From: Apostichopus japonicus
Taxonomy: Eukaryota > Echinodermata > Holothuroidea > Aspidochirotida > Stichopodidae
NCBI RefSeq assembly: GCF_037975245.1
Contig: NC_092565.1
Span: 13,733,499-13,797,498, forward strand
Length of the DNA stretch: 64,000 nt
Reading direction: 5' to 3'
The notes beneath the pieces were generated by a model, which ran no database searches, was not told where the DNA came from, and saw only the letters and a program-made list of their open reading frames with translations. This document shows, piece after piece, positions 25,456 through 36,194 of this stretch (the first letter of the stretch is position 1; every line of letters starts with the position of its first letter). Made by a program: the position numbers and the translations under genes.

Positions 25456-25817
25456 CAGTGGCGGAGCGTCCATACAGTCAGGGGGGCGGATGCCCCCTGC
25501 TGACGGACTCAAATGGACTGCTGGCGCCCTTTTCAGCTTTATACCACTTTTTATTTGTATGCGATTATTGACGTTTTTAATGCGCTCCCATCTAACTATT
25601 GACATTTGTCACATTTTTTTTGGCGATGACACCTATTTATTCTTCATTTATCTGCATATTAGCAAGGGTCATTTCCGGCGATCTAGGGAGCATCTTTATT
25701 CAAATATTTCTCTACGCTCCGCGCCAACTCGTGGTGGCGCTCCGCTTAGATAGTGTCGAAAGCGCCCCTACAGACCATCCTCGCCCCCCTCGACCAATAC
25801 CCCTAGTTCCGACACTG
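25456..25817. mobile_element. Candidate hAT-like MITE
   Basis: The left end is CAGTGGCGGAGCGTCC. The right end, read on the other strand, starts CAGTGTCGGAACTAG and then becomes G-rich, as the left end does. CAG at both ends with an imperfect 12-16 bp TIR is typical of hAT elements. I found no 8-bp target duplication. The block GGTGGCGCTCCGCTTAGATAG near 25732 recurs as GGTGGTGCTCCGCTTAGATAG near 50887 in another such element, tying the two together. Confidence 0.4.
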
Positions 25818-26042
25818 CAAAAGACCCGATAGAAATACGTATTCTTTATAAGTGCACAATTTTGAAAAACCCCTCTTTTCAGCCCCCTCTTGTCCTCTCT
25901 GAAACACCCATCAACACTGAAATAAGACGTGGAGTAGAAGACACCCTTGTCTTTGTTATACACAAATTTCGTGTAATTATCTGACCAGGAAAGTCTTGTT
26001 GTTTATAGGCCTATGATTTCTACAGTTTTTCATAAATCATAT

Positions 26043-26610
26043 ATCAGGTTTTTTTGCCCCCCCCCCCGCACGCCCCCACACAACACCCAATTCCAAAATA
26101 AACTTCAGATTCGTAATCAGCGTGTCGCGAACTACCAGAAAAGATACACATTTATCGCCTTTGCGACAAAAAGTGTTTTCACCTAAAAAAAAACCGTAAG
26201 GGGTACGTACCTCTTGCAGTTTTTTGCCAAAATTGACCCATTTATTCATAAATGTCAAGATAAAACTCAAGATGACAAACAAAGGTTTGATTTAACTGCT
26301 TTGAAATCACGTAGGCCTATCACTGGCAAGATGCGTCGAGCACCCTCTTATGACACTTATTTCGCTCAGTTTGCAACTTCTGAGGAACAATAGAAAACCG
26401 AAAAACTTTTAGGGACAACAAAAGGTTTTATAACCTTTGTTCGTCGTAAAAGTTTTTCGGTCTTACTTTTCTTTGAGGTGAAAAAAGAAATTGTCGCAAA
26501 AGCGATAAATGTGTATCTTTTCTGGTAGTTCGCGACAAGCTGATTACGAATCTGAAGTTTTTTTTGGAATTAGGTGCTGTGTTGGGGCGTGGGGGGGCAA
26601 AAAACCTGAT
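26043..26610. mobile_element. Foldback element with 150-bp arms
   Basis: 26043-26195 and 26460-26610 are inverted copies, about 85-90 percent identical by eye. Shared blocks include ATCAGGTTTTTTGCCC, CTTCAGATTCGTAATCAGC, GTCGCGAACTACCAG and AAAGATACACATTTATCGC. A smaller hairpin lies at about 26398-26462 (GAAAAACTTTTA paired with TAAAAGTTTTTC). The middle (26280-26445) matches 23693-23872. No coding capacity. The outer ends are nearly adjacent to unmatched sequence, so the arms define the element. Confidence 0.7.
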
Positions 26611-26849
26611 TTGCAGTTTTGCCAAAACTGACCAAAAATCGATCCAAAATCGATTTCGTCCAAATGACGTAACAGGGGGTAACCGATGCTCAGGAGCCCA
26701 AATTTGCAACTCCCAGGTCCATATCTGCTTCCGTGCGGGAGACACGTGGTCCCAAGGAATCTGCATAGCCCTCCAAAAGATTTTATTGATAAGATCCAAA
26801 GTACTATTTTTGATTTATTTCGAACGGGACAACTGATAAAGTAAGGAAA

Positions 26850-27312
26850 ATTACTATGTATACAGCTTTGTTGGTGCTCTCAAAACCTCTTGGGTCAAGC
26901 GTTATTGTAATAATGCCAACACGGGGTATTGGAAGCTCTTTTATTTCATTCATCTCTGTCGCCGTCCGGTAAAGAGTTGCTTTTTAATTATAATTTTCAT
27001 GACCAGGATATTTCCTGTATTTAAAAATACCTTCATTGGACAAATTTGTATGGTTTTGAGTAAGCTTAGCTACCTTTAAGAAACCATCGGAAATTTGGTG
27101 TGCAAATCCCTAATAATTTTATTAGAATTGATAATACCATTGTTTATGACAAAAAAAGCTTTTACGACGCCGGTTTACTGTTTGTTAGGGATATGTTTTT
27201 GCTAGATGGGAAGCAATTGTCCAAATAATGCTTTTCTGACCAGTCTTCTACATTGTTAAGCTATCGTATGCTTTATAGAAGACTTCCTTTCACATTGTAT
27301 ATTTGCACGTGA
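26850..27312 (+). pseudogene. L1/Tx1-like LINE ORF2 C-terminal remnant
   Basis: The + frame reads YVYSFVGALKTSWVKRYC followed by WKLFYF near 26920-26950. This is the ALKxxWxxR...W block that follows the RT core in L1/Tx1-type elements. After a decayed stretch it resumes at about 27110: NNFIRIDNTIVYDKKSFYDA, GLLFVRDMFLLDGKQLS, then an in-frame stop, then more coding-like sequence to TGA at 27310. FYDAGLLFVRDM matches the WYDKGIxFVxDL block of that clade. An A-rich tail (AATAAATCAAATC) follows to 27340. The element is 5'-truncated and carries stops, so it is inactive. Confidence 0.65.
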
Positions 27313-27357
27313 AAAAACAAAATAAATCAAATCAAATAACTAATAATTATTTCTAAA

Positions 27358-28660
27358 CAGTTACTGTGGTTAGTGTTATGTACTTAGAAGGTAAGACAAA
27401 CTCTCTGTCTAGAATTCAACTCCCAGAGGATGTATTGTTTTGGTATTTCTGTTCCTCAATTTTCAGTTAAAATATTAGAAAAGCCTATCATTTCTCAATT
27501 AACAGTTACTGTGGCGAAGTTGTTATGTTGTATAATTTTGCATATTTATTATTGTTTTGTACAATGAAATTGTCAATAAACTGAAAAAAAAAAAAATGAG
27601 ACATACTCCTTGTCTTGAATTCAAACACCAGAGGATGCATTTGATTTTCTATTTATTTGCCTTCTAATGTTGTGAAGAATAAATATTAGAAACGAGTATT
27701 AAATCTCAACAGTTCTCGTGGCGCAGTTGGTAGTGCTCTGGACTGGAGAGACAGACAAACTCCATGTCTCCGGTTCGAACCCCAGACAGAGCATTTGATA
27801 TTTTTGCTCTTTTACTGATTCCATTCTGGACTTTGAAGTTTAAATATTAGAAACGAGCATTAATTCTCAACAGTTCTAGTGGCGCAGTTGGTAGTGCTCT
27901 GGACTGGAGAGACAGACAAACTCCATGTCTCCGGTTCGAACCCCAGACAGAGCATTTTATATTTTGCTCTTTTACTGATTCCATTCTGGACTTTGAAGTT
28001 TAAATATTAGAAACGAGCATTAATTCTCAACAGTTCTAGTGGTGCAGTTGGTAGTGCTCTGGACTGGAGAGACAGACAAACTCCATGTCTCCGGTTCGAA
28101 CCCCAGACAGAGCATTTGATATTTTTGCTATTTTACTTATTCCATTCTGGACTCTGAAGTTTAAATATTAGAAACGAGCATTAATTCTCAACAGTTCTAG
28201 TGGCGCAGTTGGTAGTGCTCTGGACTGGAGAGACAGACAAAACTCCATGTCTCCGGTTCGAACCCCAGACAGAGCATTTTATATTTTTGCTATTTTACTG
28301 ATTCCATTCTGGACTTTGAAGTTTAAATATTAGAAACGAGCATTAATTCTCAACAGTTCTAGTGGCGCAGTTGGTAGTGCTCTGGACTGGAGAGACAGAC
28401 AAACTCCATGTCTCCGGTTCGAACCCCAGACAGAGCATTTGATATTTTTGCTCTTTTACTGATTCCATTCTGGACTTTGAAGTTTAAATATTAGAAACGA
28501 GCATTAATTCTCAACAGTTCTAGTGGCGCAGTTGGTAGTGCTCTGGACTGGAGAGACAGACAAACTCCATGTCTCCGGTTCGATTCCCAGACAGAGCATC
28601 ATGTCTGCGGTTCATGTCCAGACAGAGCCTTTTACTTTTCTACCCTCTGGAGGGAGTGGA
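27358..28660 (+). repeat. Second tandem array of tRNA-like units (about 161 bp)
   Basis: Six well-preserved units have GTGGCGCAGTTGG (one has GTGGTGCAG) starting at 27718, 27879, 28039, 28200, 28362 and 28523. Each is followed 54 bp later by GGTTCGAACCCC (GGTTCGATTCCC in the last) and then by TTTT runs. Two older units, near 27355 and 27504, have lost most of the A box and B box. The A and B boxes fit tRNA consensus closely; the D-stem pairs, but the T-stem and acceptor stem do not, so these are not functional tRNA genes. Between boxes all units share CTGGACTGGAGAGACAGAC. The array resembles the 1-12115 satellite in architecture but differs in sequence outside the boxes. Confidence 0.85.
27528..27596 (+). 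mobile_element. Small retroposon 3' end inserted in a tRNA-like unit
   Basis: Compared with the neighbouring unit, the unit starting near 27504 is interrupted after GTTATG by about 70 bases ending in CAATAAACTG and A13. A unit-sized sequence resumes at once (ATGAGACATACTCC). An A-tailed, short insert of this kind is a severely 5'-truncated retroposon. Confidence 0.55.
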
Positions 28661-28699
28661 AGTATAAATATAAGAAACAAAGTTTCTCCAGAGGGAACC

Positions 28700-28772
28700 A
28701 AAATGGTGTAATTGGTTATTCCATCGTTCAGTAAGCGATTGGTTTGGATTGCATCGGTTCAAGTCCCAGGTG
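28700..28772 (+). other. tRNA-like relic (A and B boxes)
   Basis: TGGTGTAATTGG at 28704 and GGTTCAAGTCCC at 28756 are good A and B boxes at tRNA spacing. The rest does not fold into a cloverleaf. It is probably the head of a SINE or a tRNA pseudogene unrelated to the array just upstream. Confidence 0.5.
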
Positions 28773-28904
28773 AGTATTTGCAAAAGGAGTTCTGACAAGT
28801 GGATAAGGTGAATCCCGAAGGTGGGCGGCCCCCCTCCTGACAGGTGGGTAAGGTGAGTACCAAGGTGAGAGGTGAGAAGGGGTGAAGGTGTGAAGGGGTG
28901 AAGG

Positions 28905-29040
28905 TGTGGACAAGGTGAGGTCGCCACCCCCTCTCCCTGACAAGGTAAAGGCGCGGACAAGTGGAGATCGCCGCCACCCCTCCCCCTGACAAGGTTCACG
29001 CGCGGACAAGTGGAGTTCGCCGCCACCCCTCCCCCCTGAC
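28905..29040 (+). repeat. GC-rich minisatellite
   Basis: Two to three imperfect copies of a roughly 55-bp unit containing GCGCGGACAAGTGGAG, TCGCCGCCACCCC and TCCCCCTGACAAGG. It is preceded (28840-28910) by GGTGAAGGTGTGAA-type repeats. Strong purine/pyrimidine strand bias; no coding support. Confidence 0.75.
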
Positions 29041-29159
29041 TAGCTAATCGGTAGTCGGGGGGAGGAGGAGGAGTAGTAGTGGAGAAAATGTTTTACAAAA
29101 ACGACTAAGTCCAAACAGCAGGATCTTTAAATATTTGTAAAGCTTTAGAATCCAGAGGC

Positions 29160-29240
29160 CCACCTAATGGTCTAGTGGTAAAGACTTTTGCTTTTGCATC
29201 TCAAGGTCCCTGGCTCAAACTCAACCTCTGCTTTTCCTTT
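29160..29240 (+). other. tRNA-like relic
   Basis: TGGTCTAGTGGTAAAGAC at 29168 matches an A box well; a decayed B box GGCTCAAACTC follows at 29212. Cloverleaf pairing is lost. An old tRNA-derived sequence. Confidence 0.4.
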
Positions 29241-30764
29241 TGCAATACTCATGTAAAAGGAAGAAAAAAAAGAAGAAAAAAGAGTGATACTTTGAAATAA
29301 CTTCTTTTTTTTAATGACAAATCAGTTCATGGACAGGATATACCTTCATCCCTCCCACCACAGTTAATACCCTTCAACTACCTGTCCAGAAACAGGTTAT
29401 CCCTCATCAAATTATTATGCAAATACTAATCAACACATGCAATACATATTTCATAAACATTCTTAGTGATACCTGCATCTACTATTGAGATGGTTGGGTG
29501 ACAACAGACATAATGTTTCTATTATTTATAATATCAGCCTGGGGGCAGTTATTTAATGATACTAAGTAGTCACATGTACATATGGGATAAGCCTATGGCT
29601 TTTTTACTTCACACCAGGTGGCTATCCAATTCACACCAGTACATTCTTTTTGGACATTTTTTTTTAAACATTTGGAAGACCATTTCAACATGAGGGGAAA
29701 AAGAATTGATTTCTCCTAGATAAAAATAATAACCCCATCTTACTTTAGCCAGACAGGGCTTGAATCCATAGGTTTGCTTGACAACAAGTTCCCAACAAAA
29801 CAAAGGAGTTGGCCTTCCATGGCTGATTGATTATTCAATTTACAATACCATGGCACCCCTGCTACCATCAATAAAATTTTCTTTAACTTTCATTTACTAA
29901 CTAAACCTGATTTTGAATTAATTTTAGATAACTTAATTTTTACATTTTTTGCCCTCCAGTTTGAAAAAGGAAACGATACTAAAATAGCACAAACAACATA
30001 TATGTGGAAAGGTTGCTCCCTTTCATTGCTGTCTCAATCACACACCCCCCCCCCCACCCCGCTCCGACTACCACACCCCAAATTATATACACGAAGAGTG
30101 CATTATTGAAAGTTTCTTTAAATATAGCCTTTTCATGCAGTAAACCTGTGCTGCTGCAAACTGAAAATTCAATTCAAAGATTCTCCCTCTTCACTTTCAA
30201 CACTTTCATTTCTCCTTCTCTATCCTTTGCCTCACCACCCCTCCCCCACCCCTGGTCCTTCCAACTATCATCCATAACTCCTGCCAATATCAAATTCAGT
30301 CACCTTAACATCCCCCCATAAAGTGTCAGTCAGTCAAGCACCACAATGTTTGTAGACCAAGAAATCAACACCCGAAACCCATTTTTAAAACTTTAAAGCC
30401 CCATCAAATAAAGATGCTGTTTTTTTCTTCTTTTTCTCTAAACAAGATAAACACACAAACACCAAATCCAAAATATATAAAATTCCAATTCCCATTTTGA
30501 ATATTCTTCAAATTTTGTTTGCCAAGCCACGTTAAAAAAGTGAGTGTTATTCTTTTTGGCCTTCCCCCATCTTTGTGTTTGCATTGCAACAAGGTGTAGT
30601 TTTCTATACTAAAGAAAAACAAATGAAATCAAATAAAACTTAAATAAAAGATGATTACAGCACATGCAGGAGAAGAGTGAGAGCCCTCCCAAATACTACC
30701 GGCTTATGTATACAAAAAACCTTTTTTCCAAAATCCTTTTTCCGACATCGTGGCAAATCGAGAG
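29241..30764. other. 3' flank of SRP68, no other gene seen
   Basis: AT-rich sequence with long A, T and C runs (for example C-rich near 30045). It probably includes the SRP68 3' UTR on the minus strand just below 30765. No independent coding segment is supported. Confidence 0.5.
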
Positions 30765-31063
30765 TTACTTTTCACCCCCGCTCCACCATCCATGCAGGAA
30801 CCCACCCAGACCCCCCTGCAGGGACGATTTATTCTGTTCCAGTTTCTCGTCCAAGGAGGGTAACTCTATATGGTTCAGAGCTATGTCAAAGAAGAGCGGT
30901 TTGCACGGTGACGGCTTAAAGTCCAGTGGAAATGTGGTGAAGTTGGGCTTGGCGGCCAGGTCCGGCTGGTTGGCGTTGTACCAGTCAAGCCATTCCGCCA
31001 GCGGTCGATTGTCTTTCAGACCGAGTTGCGCCATTCCTTTGCTGATGGAAGGTTCATTGGAAT
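30765..31063 (-). CDS. SRP68: Signal recognition particle subunit SRP68, terminal exon
   Basis: SRP68 pairs with SRP72 on the 7SL RNA of the signal recognition particle, which targets nascent secretory proteins to the ER. The acceptor CATTTTTCAG borders the exon at 31063, and the frame ends at TAA 30765-30767. Its end follows the conserved SRP68 C-terminus: a KDNRPLAEWLD block, a TTFPLDFKPSPCKPLFFDIA block, then ALNHIELPSLDEKLEQ and a glycine-rich tail GGLGGFLHGWWSGG. The PCKPLFFDxALNH segment is highly characteristic. The first codon is split (the preceding exon must supply one base, to give D in DSNEPS). Sequence quality and lack of lesions suggest a working gene. Only this and one probable upstream exon lie in the window; the start is not seen. 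Confidence 0.88.
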
Positions 31064-32247
31064 CTGAAAAATGAACGCAGAGAGGTTCTTGGTAAGCCAT
31101 GGTTTTTTTTTTAAAGTATTCTTGGGTGGAGGGTATTTTCTATGGGTGAGGATATTCCGGAGGGTGGGGGAAGTCAATTCAATTAACTGTGAGAAACGTC
31201 ATTGAATTAGGAACCACCTAAGGCCTATTGTCATCTTTGTAGTAAGTTTGTCACCTTGAGCTACATTACAGTTCATAAGTAGGGGGGGTATATTCGAGTG
31301 GAATTTGGGATTTGAATCCCCGAATAGAGAAAGTTTACAAAAACTTGTTAATTTGCAGTCATTTTTTGTTATTGCTGTCACAAACAGAAATGGATACCCA
31401 CTTTCTATTATTTGTAGATGACAGAGACTGGTTCAATCGCAGTCTACAAGGCCAGATAAACTCTTTATATTTTGGCTCTCAATTTCTTTATTCTGACAAA
31501 TTTCGATAGTACAAAAAACAGCAGTTTTGATCGGGCTTCCTTGTGATCCCTGGACATCATACATTCAGCTACAAGCAAAAATAACTGTTGTCTGTCCTGT
31601 CCACCACAATAATCCTATTGTAATATTTTCAGACCCTATGGGCTAATAGGTCTCTTCCCCCCCCCCCCCCAAAAAAAATAAGTGTGAAAAGGGACGGTGC
31701 TGCTTCCAACCGAATGAATCTTTTCACTCATTGTTTAACCAAAGAGAAAAATTTGGGAAAGAAAACAACAGATTATTAATATAAAGGCCATATTTCTCTG
31801 AATCATTGTCTATGCTCTGATGGAATACATTTGTTCCAGTAGCAGGGTTCAATTCCCAGGTTCCAAATGGACATGGCAGTTTAATCTGCATTCTCCTGAC
31901 GATCAGACCCAAAAGAGAACATCGATATGTCTCTCCACCATTATCCCAAAGAAGAAACCTTTCAGAAACTCAAGGGTACTAAAGGGATTTCTTCCTTTTA
32001 AATTAACCAGGGTCCTACACAAAATTAACAGGGTAGTAACATGATGGTCTCTGCCTGATTCCCCCTCCCCCCACCCAATTTCTTTTCTTAATTTGTTGGT
32101 ATTCATCCTTTCATATATAGTCCATCTTGCATTTTGCCTTTTGAAAAACAAGAATCCTTAATCTTCATCCAAAGCAGCAAAAAGTTTCTTTCCAAACACA
32201 GTAAATTGAATATTATTATTATTATTATATTATTATTAAGTACATAC
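31064..32247 (-). other. Probable SRP68 intron
   Basis: Separates the two SRP68-like segments. AT-rich with a C-run near 31656 and a (TTA)n run near 32210. No exon or repeat family recognised. Confidence 0.45.
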
Positions 32248-32327
32248 CTCTAGAATGGAGGCCACCTGAGCAGAGTACTTCAAGCTGTGATATCTTGTGC
32301 AAGAGTGTCCAATTCCTCTACCTCCAC
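32248..32327 (-). CDS. SRP68: Probable SRP68 penultimate exon, with frame problem
   Basis: Bordered by acceptor AATAG (32329) and donor GTATGT (32247). Its 3' part reads LKYSAQVASILE, which fits the SRP68 segment that precedes the terminal region (pattern KxSxQxAxIL followed by D/E). Its 5' part reads VEVEELDTLAQDI in a different frame, also SRP68-like, so one small indel lies near 32285. The exon ends in phase 0 in the 3' frame, whereas the terminal exon needs one extra base, so either a different donor is used (GTACTT four bases on would fit) or the sequence has an error here. The match is convincing in residues but not in reading frame. Confidence 0.45.
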
Positions 32328-32374
32328 CTATTGATTAAATGAAACCAAAATCTAATCATGATGTCTTCCACATT

Positions 32375-32521
32375 AAGTTTTTAGGGAGTGTCACTACACG
32401 ACAAGCCCTATAGGGTTTTTTAGTACACTTCCTTTCACAAGTTTTGTTTCTTATCTCCTTCTATGTCATATGTCATACTTATGTTAAAATAGAACAAAAA
32501 TCAATAAATGAAATGAAATAA
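32375..32521 (+). mobile_element. LINE 3' end, severely truncated
   Basis: Holds a stem-loop-like AAGCCCTATAGGGTTTTT and ends in CAATAAATGAAATGAAATAAATG, a simple-repeat tail like those of CR1/L2-type LINE 3' ends. No coding part remains. Confidence 0.4.
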
Positions 32522-32959
32522 ATGAAATTAGTTACCTTTTTTTTTAATTCGAGTAAAAGTTTTGTTTTTGTTGTTGTTGATATCAAAACAAAAGGAGTTT
32601 AACCCCTGGTCGACCTGGCGAGAGGTCCTACGGGGGATAATAAGTTTGTTTTTATAGAATAGACATTTTCTTTTTTTTCTTGGAGAGGTTGTTTATGTTC
32701 AGTCAGGGAATTGCTGGTAAATGAAGTCTTATATATTTACATAGGACAGGATAGCCATAATCATACCCGAGGTCAGAGTCGAAGAGTCAATTAGGGAGGG
32801 ATTTCTAAAGGAGAGGAATTTTTTAAGTACTGAGAATTGTGGAGACGGAGTGGTTTCTATTGTTGGGTAGGGAGTGGTTGTGTTTTCTATTGTTTGGTAA
32901 CAATATAATCTGTATATATAAGTATACTTGGGCCTAGACCCATTTTGGAAAGGATTTTT

Positions 32960-33880
32960 TTAATGGAATGAGACTTTAAGTAGTAACAATTGTGAATACA
33001 GAAAGAGTTTGATTTTTGGGTAGTGAGTTGTTGCGACTTTGTATTTCAGGGGGAGGTCTTCAATCAAAGGGTCGTTCTCGAGGTTGTTTTTGTATAACTT
33101 GGTGTTGAATTCTTCAAGTCGGTTGAAAGTAGATTTTGTGTTTCCTGCACGGAGAACGTACAAAGTAGCAATATAGGTAGGGATTTTGAGTGCGAGTCGA
33201 TAAGCTGTGGTGTGGATTCTGTTTAAAATTTGTTTATTGGGATTAGAGATGGTAAGCAGGGAGATTCTCCCGTAACTGAGAATCGGTTTTACTTTGGGTT
33301 TATAGATTTGAATAATTGTTTTCGGAGGGAAGTTATATTTGTGTGAGAGGATTTGAATGGATTTAAGTTGGAACCAGCAGCGTCCTGCAGTTCTGTTACA
33401 ATGTGGAATTAAACGATAATTTGCTATCAAAAGTGGTACCGAGGAAGGTTGCATTAGGAGTAGCAGTGATTGAAGGTGTTGAAAAGATTAACTTTGGAAA
33501 TATGGTTATGGTATTTTGAGTTTATTATGGAGAAATTGGCTAGGTTAGATTTTGAGGGATATATTTTTGTTCTCCACATCGAGCACCAATTTTCGAGATG
33601 TGTAATTGCTCTTTTAATATTTAGTTCCGTCATATAGATATTTTTACTGGTGCTCCAAATGGCTATGTCGTCAGTGTACTGACTATAGTTGCATTCAGAT
33701 AGAGGGGGGATGTTCAAATCATTAACAAATAGGGTGCAGGGGAGGGGGCTGAGAACAGCGCCCTGTGGAGTACCTGCACCAAGTGGAATAGGTTTTGATT
33801 GTTAGTTTTTGTAGCATATTTTGGCATTGCGCTCACTAAAGAAAGAGGAAAGAAGTCTGGTGTAATTGGAGGGGAGATTA
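32960..33880 (-). pseudogene. Jockey-like RT, C-terminal half
   Basis: From about 33890 the frame reads LPSNYTRLLSSFFSERNAK, then, after one stop, the conserved GTPQGAVLSPLP box near 33760, and YTDDIAIW (the YxDD catalytic site, here YTDD) near 33675. Downstream, LENWCSMWRTKIYPSKS and a PILSYG block follow to about 32960. These are RT blocks 4 to 7 and the thumb region in Jockey-type order. At least one stop (33792-33800) and one shift (near 33454) break it. Blocks 0 to 3 are deleted. Confidence 0.8.
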
Positions 33881-33883
33881 AAG

Positions 33884-34736
33884 TTAAGTAGTTAAATTCT
33901 TATGCCGTTGTGCCAAGTCATGAGTCCCTGAGCAATTGGCACATTTTGGGTTTTCTTTTGGTTTGGGACAGTCTTTAACTCTGTGGTTTTCGCCACATCT
34001 GAGACATCTGGTTTGATTTTTGCAAGTATGGTGGGTGTGTCCAAAAAGTTGACATTTGAAACATTGAGTGATTTGGGGGGGTTCGTGGTATTCTTCTGTT
34101 TTGTGTTTAGAGTATCCTAAGTAGAAACCTTGTTTGATTAGGGATTGTTGAGGCTCTTGTTCTTCAAACGTCATTTTTACTTTCCAAGTTGTATTGTTTG
34201 TGGCATGACTAATGAGTCTTTTAGTTTGTATTGGGGTGTATTCTTGGTCTTTGAGTTCTTGTTCAATATCTTTGATTTGAATTTCAGGGTTTATGCCACA
34301 GGCTACTACGGAGAAGTTTCTTTGTCATACTTTTTGGGGGATTCTTGGTTTGGGGTTGCCTAGTTTAGTCTTTTGAGTCCATGGTTTCAGAAGGATATTT
34401 GCAAATTTAGGGTCATGGGGGTGATTAGGATGTCGTTACTACGAAGACGGTTTATATTTGAGATCATGGCATTTGGTTTTTCTTCATTGATTAGTTTAGC
34501 AAGTGTTTATTGGGTTTTTTGATATTTCTGGTAAGATTCCTGATACAATGATTGTTTGAGCGGACTTTTTGGTGGTTGGTTTGTAGTAAGGAGATGGGTT
34601 TATTTCAACGTAGATTGGACGTTGTATTTTTCTGCTATTTTTGTACAGGGACCCAGTCATTAATGTCTATGTCAAAATCAGAGAGGTTTAGGTTTTCGAC
34701 TAGGGGGGCGGTTATAGGTGGGTAAGGGGTTGTCAT
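33884..34736 (-). pseudogene. Jockey-like ORF1 (Gag-like nucleic-acid-binding protein)
   Basis: Starts at ATG 34736-34734 (MTTPYPPITAP) and ends near 33884. The last 96 codons are intact and carry three CCHC-like zinc knuckles: CFKCQLFGHTHHTC, CLRCGENHRVKDC and CANCSGTHDLAQRH. This triple-knuckle end is the hallmark of Jockey, I and R1-type ORF1 proteins, which bind element RNA. The N-terminal part (34736-34174) is recognisable only across several frameshifts and stops, with patches such as NRLRSNDILITPM. It is inactive. Confidence 0.75.
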
Positions 34737-35079
34737 ATTGGCAAAACAGCCCCTCCCTACGGGTTTTAAATGGCTTCTATACAATGAAATTGATCATAAA
34801 CTTCACTTACCAGAAAGAATTAGTCTCCAGCCTAAGACGGCGGACGGAAAGAATAGGAACTCCTTTTGAAGAGACAAACTATGAATCGAAAGTGTACTCG
34901 GCAGCGTTGTGTTGGTATCCAAGGACGCATACGTTTTGTAAATGGCGAGTAAGTCATAGAGTAAAGGATGATGGGGTGGCGCTATGTCAAAAAGCTAACT
35001 GTTGACCAACATAATCCACAGAACCCTTAGGTAAGGAGAGGAATGCAAAAGAAATTAGCCAGATTTCTTCAAAGTAAGT

Positions 35080-35999
<920 letters not shown>

Positions 36000-36194
36000 T
36001 CACTTTTCTTCAAAGTAACAGCAAAAGCAAAAAAGTCAGACCCTGTTAACAACCAAACTATCAACCGTGAGACAAAACATTTATACTCTTCTAGAGGGGC
36101 AATTTGTGAAAGAAATGGAATTTTATGGTCAGATCAAAGTTATTGGACACTGGTTTGAACAACTCTAAAAAAACACCTCACTAAATACCAACTC

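Larger units (their letters stand above)
32537..35020 (-). mobile_element. Jockey-like LINE with large internal deletion
   Basis: Reading high to low: possible 5' UTR (35020-34737), ORF1 with zinc knuckles (34736-33884), then directly the C-terminal half of the RT (about 33890-32960), 3' UTR, and a short A9 tail at 32537-32549. The endonuclease and the first RT blocks, about 1.5-2 kb in a complete element, are absent: the last ORF1 codons overlap RT codons in another frame. The copy is therefore an internal deletion derivative, not a simple 5' truncation. Frame lesions in both parts make it inactive. Confidence 0.75.

Noticed and set aside
27718-28600. Cluster of functional tRNA genes
   Set aside because: A and B boxes are good, but the T-stem has only two pairs, the acceptor ends do not pair and no anticodon loop with U33 is formed in any unit.
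28640-29026. Proline/histidine-rich minus-strand frames
   Set aside because: Three overlapping frames of the GC-rich minisatellite, with no splice sites and no domain.
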